Shown here: piece by piece, positions 28,493-38,045 of the stretch
Numbering within the stretch: the first letter of the stretch is position 1
How the letters are laid out: each line of letters begins with the position of its first letter
From: Acidobacteriaceae bacterium
Lineage (GTDB): Bacteria; Acidobacteriota; Terriglobia; Bryobacterales; Bryobacteraceae
Direction of reading: 5' to 3'
NCBI GenBank assembly: GCA_019240475.1
Contig: JAFAYI010000031.1
Location: forward strand, 528,365 to 592,364
Length of the DNA stretch: 64,000 bases
Made by a program: the position numbers and the translations under genes
The notes under the pieces: model-generated
The model's input: the letters and a program-made list of their open reading frames with translations, nothing else
Told to the model about the DNA's origin: nothing
Databases searched by the model: none

Positions 28493-29340
28493 GGGCGGCT
28501 CGCAAAGTAAGTTCGTAACAGAGAAGCCGCGATGGGAGCGGCGTCGGCGCCACCAGAGCGACCTTGCACCAGGACCAGCACGGCGACTTCCGGGAAACGG
28601 CTGGGCGCGAAGCCGGCAAACCAGGCAGCATGGAGGCCGGTTGCAGACATGACGGAACCGGTTTTGCCCGCGACGGAGACGCGCGGAAGCTGGGCGGCGC
28701 GAGCAGTGCCAAATTCGACGGCGCTTTCGAGCCCATCGAGTATGGGCGCAAACAGAGGACGGCCCACCCGCAAAGCAAGATTGCGATATGCGGCCAGGAG
28801 TCCGAGCGGAGTGACCGCCGCGGGGCTTTGGCCGAGGGCCTGCAGTTGCGTCGCGGGTCCAGCGGAGGCGGGCTCGATGTGACCGGTTGCTTCGGAATCC
28901 GGAAGCAAGCCGGTGCGGGAACAGATACCGCTTCGCAAGAGATAGCGGGCGAGTTCGCCGATTTCAAAACGCCGGGCAAAATGCGCGACAGCGCAGTTGC
29001 AGGAATAGGCGATGGCGCGGCTCACATTCATGGGCGCCGCGATATTGGGATGGGAGCAGTCGAGGCGCTGACCGTTTAGTACCAAGTGGCGTGAGCAAAA
29101 GTACTCTTCCTGGAGAGCTAACTTATTGGCTTCGAGGAGGGCGAGCAAGCTGAGAGGTTTCAGGGTAGAGCCCGGGGCGGCGACCAGACGGCGGGCAACT
29201 TCCGCGCCTTCCGATACCAGCAGGCGGCCATTCCGGAGATCGAGGAGCAGAGCGCAGCCGCCGAGCGAAACAGCCTGGCGGGCGGGACGGGCGCTCGCGG
29301 CCCATCCGAGGAGCGCCGGAAACAGATGTCTACGCGTCAC
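28489..29340 (-). CDS. Penicillin-binding transpeptidase-domain protein (short)
   Basis: The 283-residue protein holds the three serine-transpeptidase motifs in order: SxxK as S58TLK61 in APGSTLKPL, SxN as S113CN115, and KTG at 226-228 in VAGKTGS. It lacks the glycosyltransferase and pedestal domains of standard PBPs, so it is a minimal transpeptidase, a beta-lactamase-like sensor or a SpoIID partner. The N-terminus (RRHLFPALLGWAASARPA) could be a short signal. It is first in a two-gene operon with the SpoIID/HExxH gene. Confidence 0.82.
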   Translation of the reverse strand: MTRRHLFPALLGWAASARPARQAVSLGGCALLLDLRNGRLLVSEGAEVARRLVAAPGSTLKPLSLLALLEANKLALQEEYFCSRHLVLNGQRLDCSHPNIAAPMNVSRAIAYSCNCAVAHFARRFEIGELARYLLRSGICSRTGLLPDSEATGHIEPASAGPATQLQALGQSPAAVTPLGLLAAYRNLALRVGRPLFAPILDGLESAVEFGTARAAQLPRVSVAGKTGSVMSATGLHAAWFAGFAPSRFPEVAVLVLVQGRSGGADAAPIAASLLRTYFASRP

Positions 29341-29378
29341 TACTTGTTGGAACCTGTTACCCCTTGCCGGATTCTAAG

Positions 29379-30956
29379 ATGTTACTAGCTTGCATGCGAG
29401 ACGGAATCTATCTTGTTTTGCTATTCGCGATTCTTCCGGGGCCAGGGGGCTGCCAACAGAGTGGCGCTCGCTACGAAGCAACGGGCACGGTGGTGAATTT
29501 AGCGACAGGCGAGCCGATTAAACGGGCATTAGTCATGGCCGGTGAGGAATCCGTATTTACCGGAGGCGACGGGCATTTCAAGATCGAGAATCTGCCGGAG
29601 GGCTGGGTGATGCTTGCCGCGCAGAAACCGGGGTACTTCGAGTGCGCGACGCGGTATTGCGAAGGAGGCGGGTTGGGGCACGCCAACTTGATGGTCCATT
29701 CGAACCTGACCGATGTTGTGCTGAAGCTGGCGCCGGAATCGTTCATCGAGGGCCGTATCACGGATGAAAACGGCGATCCGGTCAGTAACTTGCAAGTTAG
29801 CGCGAGATGTGAAGTTATGTCGGAAGGCACCAGGCAATTTGCGCAGAGTGGCGGAGCGACTACGGACGAGAACGGAAATTATCGGATAGAAGGCCTGTGG
29901 GGGGGTAAGTATACGGTGGAAACCATGGCGCGTCCGGAATTCGAATTCGGGAGCCCCGGTTTAGGAGGCGCGCCATTTGAGATGTATCCGCGGCTGTTTT
30001 ATCCGAATACGCCGGATGCGGGCGCCGCGCAATTGCTGGACCTAAAACCGGGCCAGACCGCACGCGCCGATTTTGCAATGAAAACGGCGCCAGGGATCAA
30101 GATAGCCGGGACAGTGGGGCCGCATTTTCCATGGGTGTCGATGGTTATCGAGGATGAAAGCGGCGAAGAAACTTCAATGAATAGCCAGTTCAACCCACAA
30201 ACCGGCAGATTTCTATTGACAGTCCCGGCGGGAACCTGGACGATTCACTTCGGAACCAACACTTCGGAAGGAAAAGCATTTACCGCGAGCGTGACGGTGA
30301 CGGCCGGCTCGCAAAACATCGATAACTTGAATGTGGCCTTGGAGCCGGTAGCTTCTGTGCCGCTCAAGGTGGTGGGAGACACGGGGGGCGAAGAGCAGCC
30401 GCCGGTGAATGTATCGCTGGTCGCGAGAGGCAAGTCGAGGAGGGGTGGATTTTTCGGAGGTGGGCGTTTCGGGAAATTCTCGCAGAACGGTTTGGAAATC
30501 GCCGACGTTTCACCGGGGAAATACAGCGTGAGAGTATCGGCGCCGAACCGGTGCATCGATTCGGTGACATCGGGGAGTTTGGATCTGACCCAGAACGATC
30601 TGGAAATCCTGTCCGGTTCGCAGACGGCGCCGATCAGTGTTGTGCTGCGCAGCGATTGCGCATCGCTCGAAGCAACGCTTCCGGCGGAGAGCCGCACCCG
30701 GCTCACTTACGTGGTTCTGGTTCCGGCGTCGCGAGCCGCCGGCCCACAGTTTGTCGAACTTAGCGGCGGGACCAACACAATGTTCAGTTCTCTGAGTCCG
30801 GGAGAGTACCAGGTTTACGCATTTACAAGCATCGACGGGCTTGAGTATGCAAATCCCGAGGCGATGCGGGAGTACTCCGGACAGCAAGTGACGCTGGCGG
30901 CCAATCAAAAAGCGAGTGTAGCTCTGAAAGTAATAACGAGAGGCGAAGAACAGTAA
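29379..30956 (+). CDS. Exported carboxypeptidase-regulatory-like (beta-sandwich) protein
   Basis: The start is most likely ATG 29379 (525 residues), with TTG 29364 and ATG 29394 as alternatives. The hydrophobic N-terminus YLVLLFAILPGPGGC could be a signal peptide with a weak lipobox. CarboxypepD_reg/CnaB-like domains follow, as in GTVVNLATGEPIKRALV and GRITDENGDPVSNLQVS. Such proteins are abundant in Acidobacteriota; function is structural or binding, not known. Its TAA overlaps the ATG of the next, related gene. Confidence 0.75.
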   Translation: MLLACMRDGIYLVLLFAILPGPGGCQQSGARYEATGTVVNLATGEPIKRALVMAGEESVFTGGDGHFKIENLPEGWVMLAAQKPGYFECATRYCEGGGLGHANLMVHSNLTDVVLKLAPESFIEGRITDENGDPVSNLQVSARCEVMSEGTRQFAQSGGATTDENGNYRIEGLWGGKYTVETMARPEFEFGSPGLGGAPFEMYPRLFYPNTPDAGAAQLLDLKPGQTARADFAMKTAPGIKIAGTVGPHFPWVSMVIEDESGEETSMNSQFNPQTGRFLLTVPAGTWTIHFGTNTSEGKAFTASVTVTAGSQNIDNLNVALEPVASVPLKVVGDTGGEEQPPVNVSLVARGKSRRGGFFGGGRFGKFSQNGLEIADVSPGKYSVRVSAPNRCIDSVTSGSLDLTQNDLEILSGSQTAPISVVLRSDCASLEATLPAESRTRLTYVVLVPASRAAGPQFVELSGGTNTMFSSLSPGEYQVYAFTSIDGLEYANPEAMREYSGQQVTLAANQKASVALKVITRGEEQ

Positions 30957-32494
30957 TGCGGTACTTACTCGCTTTCGCCTGCGCTTGCATTGTGCTCGGA
31001 TCGCAGGACGGCGGTACATACACGATCAGTGGAACCGTTACGGCCGGGACGAGTAACAAAGCCTTGAGACACGTGTTAGTGATGATTACGCCGACCGGAA
31101 CGGCGGGGCATCCTACTTCCTGTGTCACGGGGGACGACGGCCGATTCAGCTTTGCCGGGCTACCTGCGGGGAAGTATTCACTAAGCGCACAAAGGCCGAA
31201 CTCGTATTGGGAAGGATTTCGACAGACGGGAAATTACTCCACCGCGATAGTGACGGGGCCGGGACTCGATTCGACAAACATCCCATTCGCGCTCGCCGGA
31301 AGAGGTTCGATCTCGGGGACGGTTCAAGACGAGGAGAATGAGCAGGTTCGGGGCGCGCAGGTTTTTCTGTTCCATCGCGGCGTGTTTTCAGGGAGGGTGG
31401 AGGCGCAGGTGGAGTCAGTAAAGAATACCGACTCTTCCGGAGGCTTTCATTTCGGCGAATTGAGGCCGGGCGCGTATCTGATCGCGGTGACGGGCCAACC
31501 TTGGTACACGCAACCCGCAGCCAGGAAGAGTTCCGATCCCGAATTTGACGTTTCGTATCCGATCACTTACTACGGCGGTTCGACGGACGCCGACGCATCG
31601 ACGCCGATCCTGGTCGAGGAGGGAAGCTCGCAAACGGTCGAGATCACGTTGCATGCGGAACGCTCTGCGCACGTGGACATAACGGCGGCAAACGGGGAGT
31701 CCGACGGGCCAGGCTGGAACGTATACGCGGTGGGTCCGAACGGGACGGACGTGCCGGTGAGCCCTCGATTCGTTCCGGGAGCGGATGGGCGGCAGATGAT
31801 CGCCATCGCGCCCGGGCGCTATATCTTCGAACGATCGGGAAAGGGAAGAACGACGGTGGACGTGCGAGGAGACTTGGCGGCCTCGGCTCTGGGTTCGTTG
31901 CCGAAGACATCGATTTCCGGGAAATTGAGCTTTGAAGGGCCGGCGCCGGGGACGAGCGCGAGGGTCTCGTTCGTGGGGCCGAGGCGAAGCCTGGAGCCGA
32001 CGCTAGCGCAGGACGGCACGTTTACGCTCGATGGCGCGGCGGCCGGGCAGTACCAGGTTCAGCTATTCGGCGCCGCCGGCTATTACGTGAAATCGGTGAG
32101 CGTGGGGGAGAGCGCGATTGCCGGTGGAGAGGTTGAAGTCAAAGCGGGCGCCACGATTCACGTTTCAATCGTAGCGGCCAAAGGTACAACGAATATCGAC
32201 GGCGTGGCGATGAGGGATGGCGCGCCATTCGCTGGGGCGATGGTATTACTGATTCCCGAAGACTTGGGCAAGACGTTGCTGATCCGGCGAGACCAGAGCG
32301 ATAGCGATGGAACATTTACGCTTCCAGAGGTGGCGCCAGGGCGGTACACGCTGGTGGCGATCAACGACGGCGGTGATTTGGAGTACGAGCAAGCGAGCGT
32401 AATCGCTCCTTATTTAAAGGGTGGGCGGACGATGCTGACGCCGGTTACGGGGGATTCGCGGATCAAAGTAAATGTGCTCGAGCGCCGGCGGTAG
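30956..32494 (+). CDS. Exported carboxypeptidase-regulatory-like protein (paralogue)
   Basis: The 512-residue protein begins with a signal peptide (MRYLLAFACACIVLGS) and repeats the pattern of the preceding gene: ISGTVTAGTSNKALRHVLVMI, FAGLPAGKYSLSA and further CnaB-like modules to the C-terminus. TAATG coupling by one base with its neighbour implies co-expression and an old tandem duplication. Its 3' end overlaps the convergent cytidylate-kinase-like gene by 32 bases. Confidence 0.78.
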   Translation: MRYLLAFACACIVLGSQDGGTYTISGTVTAGTSNKALRHVLVMITPTGTAGHPTSCVTGDDGRFSFAGLPAGKYSLSAQRPNSYWEGFRQTGNYSTAIVTGPGLDSTNIPFALAGRGSISGTVQDEENEQVRGAQVFLFHRGVFSGRVEAQVESVKNTDSSGGFHFGELRPGAYLIAVTGQPWYTQPAARKSSDPEFDVSYPITYYGGSTDADASTPILVEEGSSQTVEITLHAERSAHVDITAANGESDGPGWNVYAVGPNGTDVPVSPRFVPGADGRQMIAIAPGRYIFERSGKGRTTVDVRGDLAASALGSLPKTSISGKLSFEGPAPGTSARVSFVGPRRSLEPTLAQDGTFTLDGAAAGQYQVQLFGAAGYYVKSVSVGESAIAGGEVEVKAGATIHVSIVAAKGTTNIDGVAMRDGAPFAGAMVLLIPEDLGKTLLIRRDQSDSDGTFTLPEVAPGRYTLVAINDGGDLEYEQASVIAPYLKGGRTMLTPVTGDSRIKVNVLERRR

Positions 32495-33125
32495 CGCCGA
32501 TGGGGAGGCGTTCGAGCAACTCGATTTCATGAAGGACCATCTCGATGACGGCGTCGTCGCCGATTCGGGTGTTGATCATCATGTCGTAGAGGTCGCGCTG
32601 CGGCCAGATGCGATCGAAGTACTTCTTGACGAAAGCGGCGCGCTCGCGGTCCACGCGTTCGACGAGTTCTTCGGCCTCTTCGACGGTCTTACCCTGAGCC
32701 TCGGTGATGCGGCGGATCTTCTCGTGGTGAGGAGCGTACATGAAGACCGAGAAAACGTCGTCGCGATCGCGAAGGAAGTAAGGAGCGCCACGGCCGACGA
32801 TGACGCAGTTGCCTTTGGAAGCCGCGTCGTTGACCACCTTTTCAAATAGCTTGGCAAGGTGTTCGGCGTCGAGGAGTTCGACATTGCCGGCGGCCATGCT
32901 GTCTTCGTAGCTACCGCGCATGAAGGCTTTGACCAGGCGGTAGAAGGCGGGGTCGGGCCGCTCCTCACGCTTCTCCACCGCCTCTACTTTGCATTTCAGG
33001 CGGCGGGCGATGTCGCAAGTGATGTCGCGATCCCAGAGAGTCCATGCGAGACGTTCGGCAAGCTTCCGTGCGATGGCGGCGGCGCCGGAGCCGTATTCGC
33101 GCTCGATGGTAATGATCCTAGTCAT
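32463..33125 (-). CDS. Cytidylate kinase-like family protein
   Basis: The 220-residue protein starts with TIEREYGSGAAAIARKLAERL, a variant P-loop typical of the cytidylate-kinase-like family, and continues with WDRDI, a charged lid region around RVDRERAAFVKKYF, and DLYDMMINTRIG. The family resembles CMP kinase but its phosphoacceptor is not settled. It is a single gene, convergent with the paralogous pair. Confidence 0.85.
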   Translation of the reverse strand: MTRIITIEREYGSGAAAIARKLAERLAWTLWDRDITCDIARRLKCKVEAVEKREERPDPAFYRLVKAFMRGSYEDSMAAGNVELLDAEHLAKLFEKVVNDAASKGNCVIVGRGAPYFLRDRDDVFSVFMYAPHHEKIRRITEAQGKTVEEAEELVERVDRERAAFVKKYFDRIWPQRDLYDMMINTRIGDDAVIEMVLHEIELLERLPIGATAGARAHLL

Positions 33126-33201
33126 TTGAACCTCCGGCGATGCTGACTATTTTACTCAGACCGGAGGGAAGCGGAGTGGCGACTCCGTGCGCCCGGAGGG
33201 G

Positions 33202-33588
33202 CTAGGGCGCCACGCTGAGGGGCCACTCCTCGACAGCGAGCAGTGCAAGCGCGGCGCCGAGGAGAGCGATGTTCTTACTGAAGTGGATCATCTCGTTCTG
33301 TTGCTGCTGCGGGTCCTCGACGGACCAGAAATGGTGAAAGGTGGGCGAAGCCACAGCCAGGAAGCCGAGAATGGCGAGCGAGCCAAACTGGGGCTTGACG
33401 CCGAGGATGATGCTGGCGCCGCCGGCTGCGAGCGCAACGCCAGAGGCTGTGACGGCAGCCTCCGGGTAGGGGACGTCTTTGGAGGCGGCGTATTGAGCCA
33501 AGGCTTGCTTCTGTTTGAAGTGGTTAATGCCGCTATAGAGGAAGAAGCCGCCGAAGACGACGCGGCCGAGTAAGAACGCAGCTCTCAT
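33202..33588 (-). CDS. DoxX family membrane protein
   Basis: ATG at 33588 gives 128 residues; a TTG at 33603 would add five. The protein has four hydrophobic segments and the family blocks GRVVFGGFFLYSGINHF and GVKPQFGSLAILGFL. DoxX-like proteins are small membrane proteins tied to quinone or oxidative metabolism in some species; the role here is not clear. It is convergent with nothing close and divergent from the RND pump at 33701. Confidence 0.82.
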   Translation of the reverse strand: MRAAFLLGRVVFGGFFLYSGINHFKQKQALAQYAASKDVPYPEAAVTASGVALAAGGASIILGVKPQFGSLAILGFLAVASPTFHHFWSVEDPQQQQNEMIHFSKNIALLGAALALLAVEEWPLSVAP

Positions 33589-33700
33589 GCAAATTGGATT
33601 CAATCGCGGTGAACGCCGTTACAGCCTGCGTAGGCGCGGATGGCTGGTACGGCGATAATCAAGATTCGAGGCCATTGCCGAGAGGAGAGATTAGACCAAT

Positions 33701-36700
33701 ATGTGGATCGTTCGCCTGGCGTTGCGGCGACCGTACACGTTCGTAGTTCTGTCGTTGATGCTGTTCATCCTGGCGCCGGTCGTCATTTCAAGGACACCGA
33801 CCGATATTTTTCCGAATATCGATATTCCGGTCGTCAGCGTGGTTTGGCAATATACGGGGTTTTCTCCGCAAGACATGTCGGATCGTATCGTTTACCTGAC
33901 GGAACGGGCGCTGACAACGACGGTCAATAATATCGAGCACATCGAATCGCAATCGATGAACGGGATCGCGGTGGTGAAGATCTTTTTCCAGCCGCATGCG
34001 AACTTATACGCGGGCATCGCGCAAGTGACGGCAATTTCACAGACGCAACTGAAGCAACTGCCGGTGGGGACCACGCCGCCGCTGATCATCAGCTATAACG
34101 CGTCGACGGTGCCGATTGTGCAGCTTGCGCTTTCAGGACAGGGGCTGAGCGAGCAACAGCTCAACGACCTGGGGCAGAATTTTATTCGCACGCAACTGGT
34201 GACCGTTCCGGGGACGGCGATTCCGTATTCTTACGGGGGCAAGCAGCGCGAGGTGATGGTGGACCTGAACACGCAGGCGCTGCAGGCGAAGGGACTGGGG
34301 CCGTCGGACGTAGTGAACGCGATCGGGAATCAGAACCTGATTCTGCCGGGCGGGACATCGAAGATCGGCAGCCTGGAGTATAACGTGGAGATCAACGGCA
34401 GCCCGCAGTCGATCTCGGAGCTGAACGACCTGCCGATTAAGACGCAGAACGGCGCGACGACTTACGTGCGCGATGTGGCGCATGTGCGCGACGGATATCC
34501 GCCCCAGACGAACATTGTGCGGTCCGACGGGCTGCGCGGGTCGCTTATGACTGTGCTGAAATCGGGCGACGTTTCGACGCTGGACATTATCGCGGGAATT
34601 CGCAAGATGCTGCCGATGATACAGGCGACCATGCCGCCGCAGTTGAGGATTACGCCGATCGCGGACCAGTCCATTTTCGTGCGGGCGTCGATCAACGCGG
34701 TGGTGCGCGAGGCGGTAATCGCGGCATGCCTGACGGCCATCATGATCCTGGTATTTCTGGGAAGCTGGCGCAGCACGCTGATCATCGCGATTTCGATTCC
34801 GCTATCGATATTGTGTTCGCTTTTCGCGCTGAGCGCGCTCGGAGAAACCATCAACATCATGACGCTGGGCGGATTCGCGCTGGCGGTCGGCATCCTGGTG
34901 GACGATGCAACGGTCGAGATCGAAAATATCAATCGTAATTTCGAGATGGGAAAGGAGATTGAGCAGGCGATTCTGGACGGCGCGGCGCAGATCGCTGTAC
35001 CGGCTTTCGTTTCGACGCTGAGCATCTGCATCGTATTCGTGCCGATGTTCTTTTTGACAGGCGTGGCGCGCTATCTGTTCGTTCCGCTGGCAGAGGCGGT
35101 CTCGTTTGCGATGCTGGCCTCGTATTTATTGTCGCGGACGATTGTGCCGACCTTGGCCAAGTACCTGTTGAAAGGGCATTCGCATCACGAAGCGGTGGCG
35201 CACGCGAACCGGAGAAACCCGTTCGTGCGGATGCAAGCCGCCTTCGAGAGCGGATTCGAAAAGCTGCGCGGGCGCTATAGAAGCGCGCTTGAGGCTTGCA
35301 TCCGTCATCGGGGTTTGTTTACGGCTTGTTTTCTTTTGGCGTGCGTGGCGTCGTTCGCGCTGGCGCCGTGGCTAGGCCAGGACTTTTTTCCGGCGGTGGA
35401 CAGCGGGCAATTCCGGTTGCACGTGAGGGCGCGGACGGGGACGCGCATCGAGGAAACCGCGAAGCTGTGCGACCTGGTGGAGAAACGGATTCGCGAAGTA
35501 GTGCCGGCCAATGAACTTGTGAACATACTCGACAACATCGGACTGCCGTACAGCGGTACGAACACCTCGTACAGCAATAACGGGACGATCGGAACCGCGG
35601 ATGCGGACATATTAGTCTCGCTTGCCGAGAAGCACCGGCCCGACGCCGCATACGTGTCGGAGCTGCGGAACCGATTGCCGCGCGAATTTCCCGGCGCCAC
35701 GTTTTACTTTCTTCCCGCCGACCTGGTGAGCCAGATTTTGAACTTTGGATTGCCGGCGCCGATCGATATACAGATCATCGGAGCGAACCTGCAGGGGAAT
35801 CGCGAGTTCGCGGACAATCTTTTGAACCAAGTGAAATTTATCGCGGGCACGACGGACCTGCGCGTGCAGCAGCCATTTAATCAGCCGGAGCTGGATGTGA
35901 ATATCGATCGCACCAAGGCGCAGCAGGTGGGCTACAGCGCGCGCGACGTGGCGGGCAACATACTGGTGTCGCTGAGCGGGAGCTTCCAGACCGCGCCGAC
36001 CTTCTGGCTGAACCCGAGAAATGGAGTGAGCTACAACGTGGCCGCGCAATCGCCACAGTACGAGATGGACACGCTCCAGGACCTGCGAAATATACCCATC
36101 ACAGTGAACAACGGGCAGCCGGAGATTCTGGCCAGCCTGGCGTCGATTCGGAGAGGGAACGGCCTGGCGACGGTTTCGCATTACAACATCGCGCCGGTGA
36201 TCGATATTTACGGCAATGTGGACGGGACGGACCTGGGCAGCGTATCGCGGGAGATCGACCGGCTGGTGGCGAGGAACGCCAAGCAACTGCCGCGCGGATC
36301 GCGCGTTGTGGTGCGCGGGCAGATTCAAACGATGCGGTCGTCATTTGCCGGATTGATCGGAGGGCTGGCGTTTTCGATCGTGCTGGTGTACATGCTGATC
36401 GTTATCAATTTTCAATCGTGGATGGACCCGTTCATTATCATTTCGGCCCTGCCGGCGGCGCTCGCGGGAATCGTGTGGTTCTTGTTTGTGACGCACACGA
36501 CGGTGAGCGTGCCGGCTTTGACGGGATCGATTATGTGCATGGGGGTTGCCACGGCGAACAGCATTCTGGTGGTGAGTTTCGCGAAGGAGCAGTTGCCGGA
36601 CGTGGCCACGGCGGCGGAGGCGGCGACGCTGGCGGGGTTTACGCGGTTTCGTCCGGTGCTGATGACGGCGCTTGCGATGATTATCGGGATGCTGCCGATG

Positions 36701-36844
36701 GCTTTGGGAATCGGGGAAGGCAGCGAGCAGAATGCGCCGCTGGGGCGCGCGGTGATTGGCGGGCTGTTGTTTGCGACGGTGGCGACGTTGTTTTTTGTGC
36801 CGGCGTTTTTCAGTCTTCTACACAGCCGGCGGGGACGCGCATGA
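33701..36844 (+). CDS. RND efflux transporter (AcrB/HAE1 type)
   Basis: The 1047-residue protein is a full-length inner-membrane RND pump with twelve predicted helices, the first at LALRRPYTFVVLSLMLFIL, and two large periplasmic loops. Typical blocks are PTDIFPNIDIPVVSVVWQY, GILVDDATVEIENI in helix 4 (proton-relay Asp pair) and GMLPMALGIGEGSEQNAP. It should export drugs or other solutes using the proton gradient. ATG follows a GAGAGGAGAG purine tract. ATGA overlap with the adaptor gene. No outer-membrane TolC-like gene lies beside it. Confidence 0.93.
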   Translation: MWIVRLALRRPYTFVVLSLMLFILAPVVISRTPTDIFPNIDIPVVSVVWQYTGFSPQDMSDRIVYLTERALTTTVNNIEHIESQSMNGIAVVKIFFQPHANLYAGIAQVTAISQTQLKQLPVGTTPPLIISYNASTVPIVQLALSGQGLSEQQLNDLGQNFIRTQLVTVPGTAIPYSYGGKQREVMVDLNTQALQAKGLGPSDVVNAIGNQNLILPGGTSKIGSLEYNVEINGSPQSISELNDLPIKTQNGATTYVRDVAHVRDGYPPQTNIVRSDGLRGSLMTVLKSGDVSTLDIIAGIRKMLPMIQATMPPQLRITPIADQSIFVRASINAVVREAVIAACLTAIMILVFLGSWRSTLIIAISIPLSILCSLFALSALGETINIMTLGGFALAVGILVDDATVEIENINRNFEMGKEIEQAILDGAAQIAVPAFVSTLSICIVFVPMFFLTGVARYLFVPLAEAVSFAMLASYLLSRTIVPTLAKYLLKGHSHHEAVAHANRRNPFVRMQAAFESGFEKLRGRYRSALEACIRHRGLFTACFLLACVASFALAPWLGQDFFPAVDSGQFRLHVRARTGTRIEETAKLCDLVEKRIREVVPANELVNILDNIGLPYSGTNTSYSNNGTIGTADADILVSLAEKHRPDAAYVSELRNRLPREFPGATFYFLPADLVSQILNFGLPAPIDIQIIGANLQGNREFADNLLNQVKFIAGTTDLRVQQPFNQPELDVNIDRTKAQQVGYSARDVAGNILVSLSGSFQTAPTFWLNPRNGVSYNVAAQSPQYEMDTLQDLRNIPITVNNGQPEILASLASIRRGNGLATVSHYNIAPVIDIYGNVDGTDLGSVSREIDRLVARNAKQLPRGSRVVVRGQIQTMRSSFAGLIGGLAFSIVLVYMLIVINFQSWMDPFIIISALPAALAGIVWFLFVTHTTVSVPALTGSIMCMGVATANSILVVSFAKEQLPDVATAAEAATLAGFTRFRPVLMTALAMIIGMLPMALGIGEGSEQNAPLGRAVIGGLLFATVATLFFVPAFFSLLHSRRGRA

Positions 36845-38004
36845 GCGCCGCGGGGTCGCGTATCCGGACCGTGGTGGCAGTGGCGCTGGCGCTGGGGGTG
36901 GTGGCGCTGGTGGTGGCATCGGGGATTGTGCCGCGGCTTCGGGCGAGGCAAACGCTGCGGAATCAGACCACCGTAGCGGCGGAGCCGGCGGTGACGATCG
37001 TGCATCCGCAGCGGGCGAATCCGGCCGAAGAGGTGGTGTTGCCGGGCAATATACAAGCGTTCATCGACGCGCCGATTTACGCGCGCACGAGCGGCTATTT
37101 GAAAAAGTGGTACTTCGATATCGGAGCGCGCGTGAAGCAAGGGCAACTGCTGGCCGATATCGAGAGCCCGGAGGTGGATCAGCAGTTGCAGCAGGCGCGG
37201 GCCGACCTGGCGACGAATCAAGCGGATTTGAAGCTGGCTCAGATCACCGCGGAGAGGTACCTAGGGCTCTTCAAGACCGATTCGGTGGCGAAGCAGGACG
37301 TGGACAACGCGGTGCAGAATGCGGCATCGAAGGAAGCGGTGGTGAAATCGGCGCAGGCCAACGTCAGGCGGCTGGAGCAACTGGTTTCATTCGAGAAAGT
37401 GTATGCGCCGTTCGACGGCGTGGTGACGGCGCGCAATACGGACATAGGGCAGTTGATCGATTCGGGATCGTCCGGCGGTCCACAGCGGGAGCTGTTTCAC
37501 GTAGCCGCGATCGACCGGCTGCGCGTGTTTGTCAACGTGCCGCAGGTTTATTCGCACGCGACAAGGCCGGGTATCAAGGGGGACTTGACGCTGCCGGAAA
37601 TTCCGGGGCGGCGCTTCGAGGGCACGCTGGCGCGCACCGCGGACGCGATCGACCCGGCGACCCGCACGCTGCTGGTGGAAGTGGACGTGGTGAATTCAAC
37701 GGGGCTGCTGTTTCCGGGAGCTTATACGGAGGTGCATTTCAAGATCAAGTCGAATGGTTCGACGCTGATTATTCCTTCGACTTCGCTGGTGTTCCGGTCG
37801 GAGGGATTGCGCGTTCCGGTGGTGGTGAACGGGAACCGGACGGCGCTGGTTCCGGTGGTGCTAGGGCGGGATTTCGGGAACACGGTGGAGGTGACGTCGG
37901 GGTTGCAGGACGACGCTTCGGTGATCGACAATCCGCCGGATTCGCTGGTAGATGGAGAGATTGTGCGGGTGATTGAGGCTCGGCAGAACAAGGCGGCGGA
38001 GTAG
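36841..38004 (+). CDS. RND efflux periplasmic adaptor (membrane fusion protein)
   Basis: The start is ATG 36841, in an ATGA overlap with the pump; the longer open frame upstream lies inside the pump gene. The 387-residue protein has an N-terminal membrane helix, VVLPGNIQAFIDAPIYARTS (lipoyl-like half motif), a coiled-coil hairpin around residues 115-180, and a beta-barrel tail with DPATRTLLVEVDV. It links the pump to an outer-membrane channel encoded elsewhere. Confidence 0.93.
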   Translation: MSAAGSRIRTVVAVALALGVVALVVASGIVPRLRARQTLRNQTTVAAEPAVTIVHPQRANPAEEVVLPGNIQAFIDAPIYARTSGYLKKWYFDIGARVKQGQLLADIESPEVDQQLQQARADLATNQADLKLAQITAERYLGLFKTDSVAKQDVDNAVQNAASKEAVVKSAQANVRRLEQLVSFEKVYAPFDGVVTARNTDIGQLIDSGSSGGPQRELFHVAAIDRLRVFVNVPQVYSHATRPGIKGDLTLPEIPGRRFEGTLARTADAIDPATRTLLVEVDVVNSTGLLFPGAYTEVHFKIKSNGSTLIIPSTSLVFRSEGLRVPVVVNGNRTALVPVVLGRDFGNTVEVTSGLQDDASVIDNPPDSLVDGEIVRVIEARQNKAAE

Positions 38005-38045
38005 CCGTCATACAATTCAGATGTCAAGGAGCGAAGAGCGGGCAA

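Noticed and set aside
36418..36840. A longer N-terminus for the RND adaptor
   Set aside because: That part lies inside the pump gene in another frame; the ATGA overlap and membrane helix fix the start at 36841.
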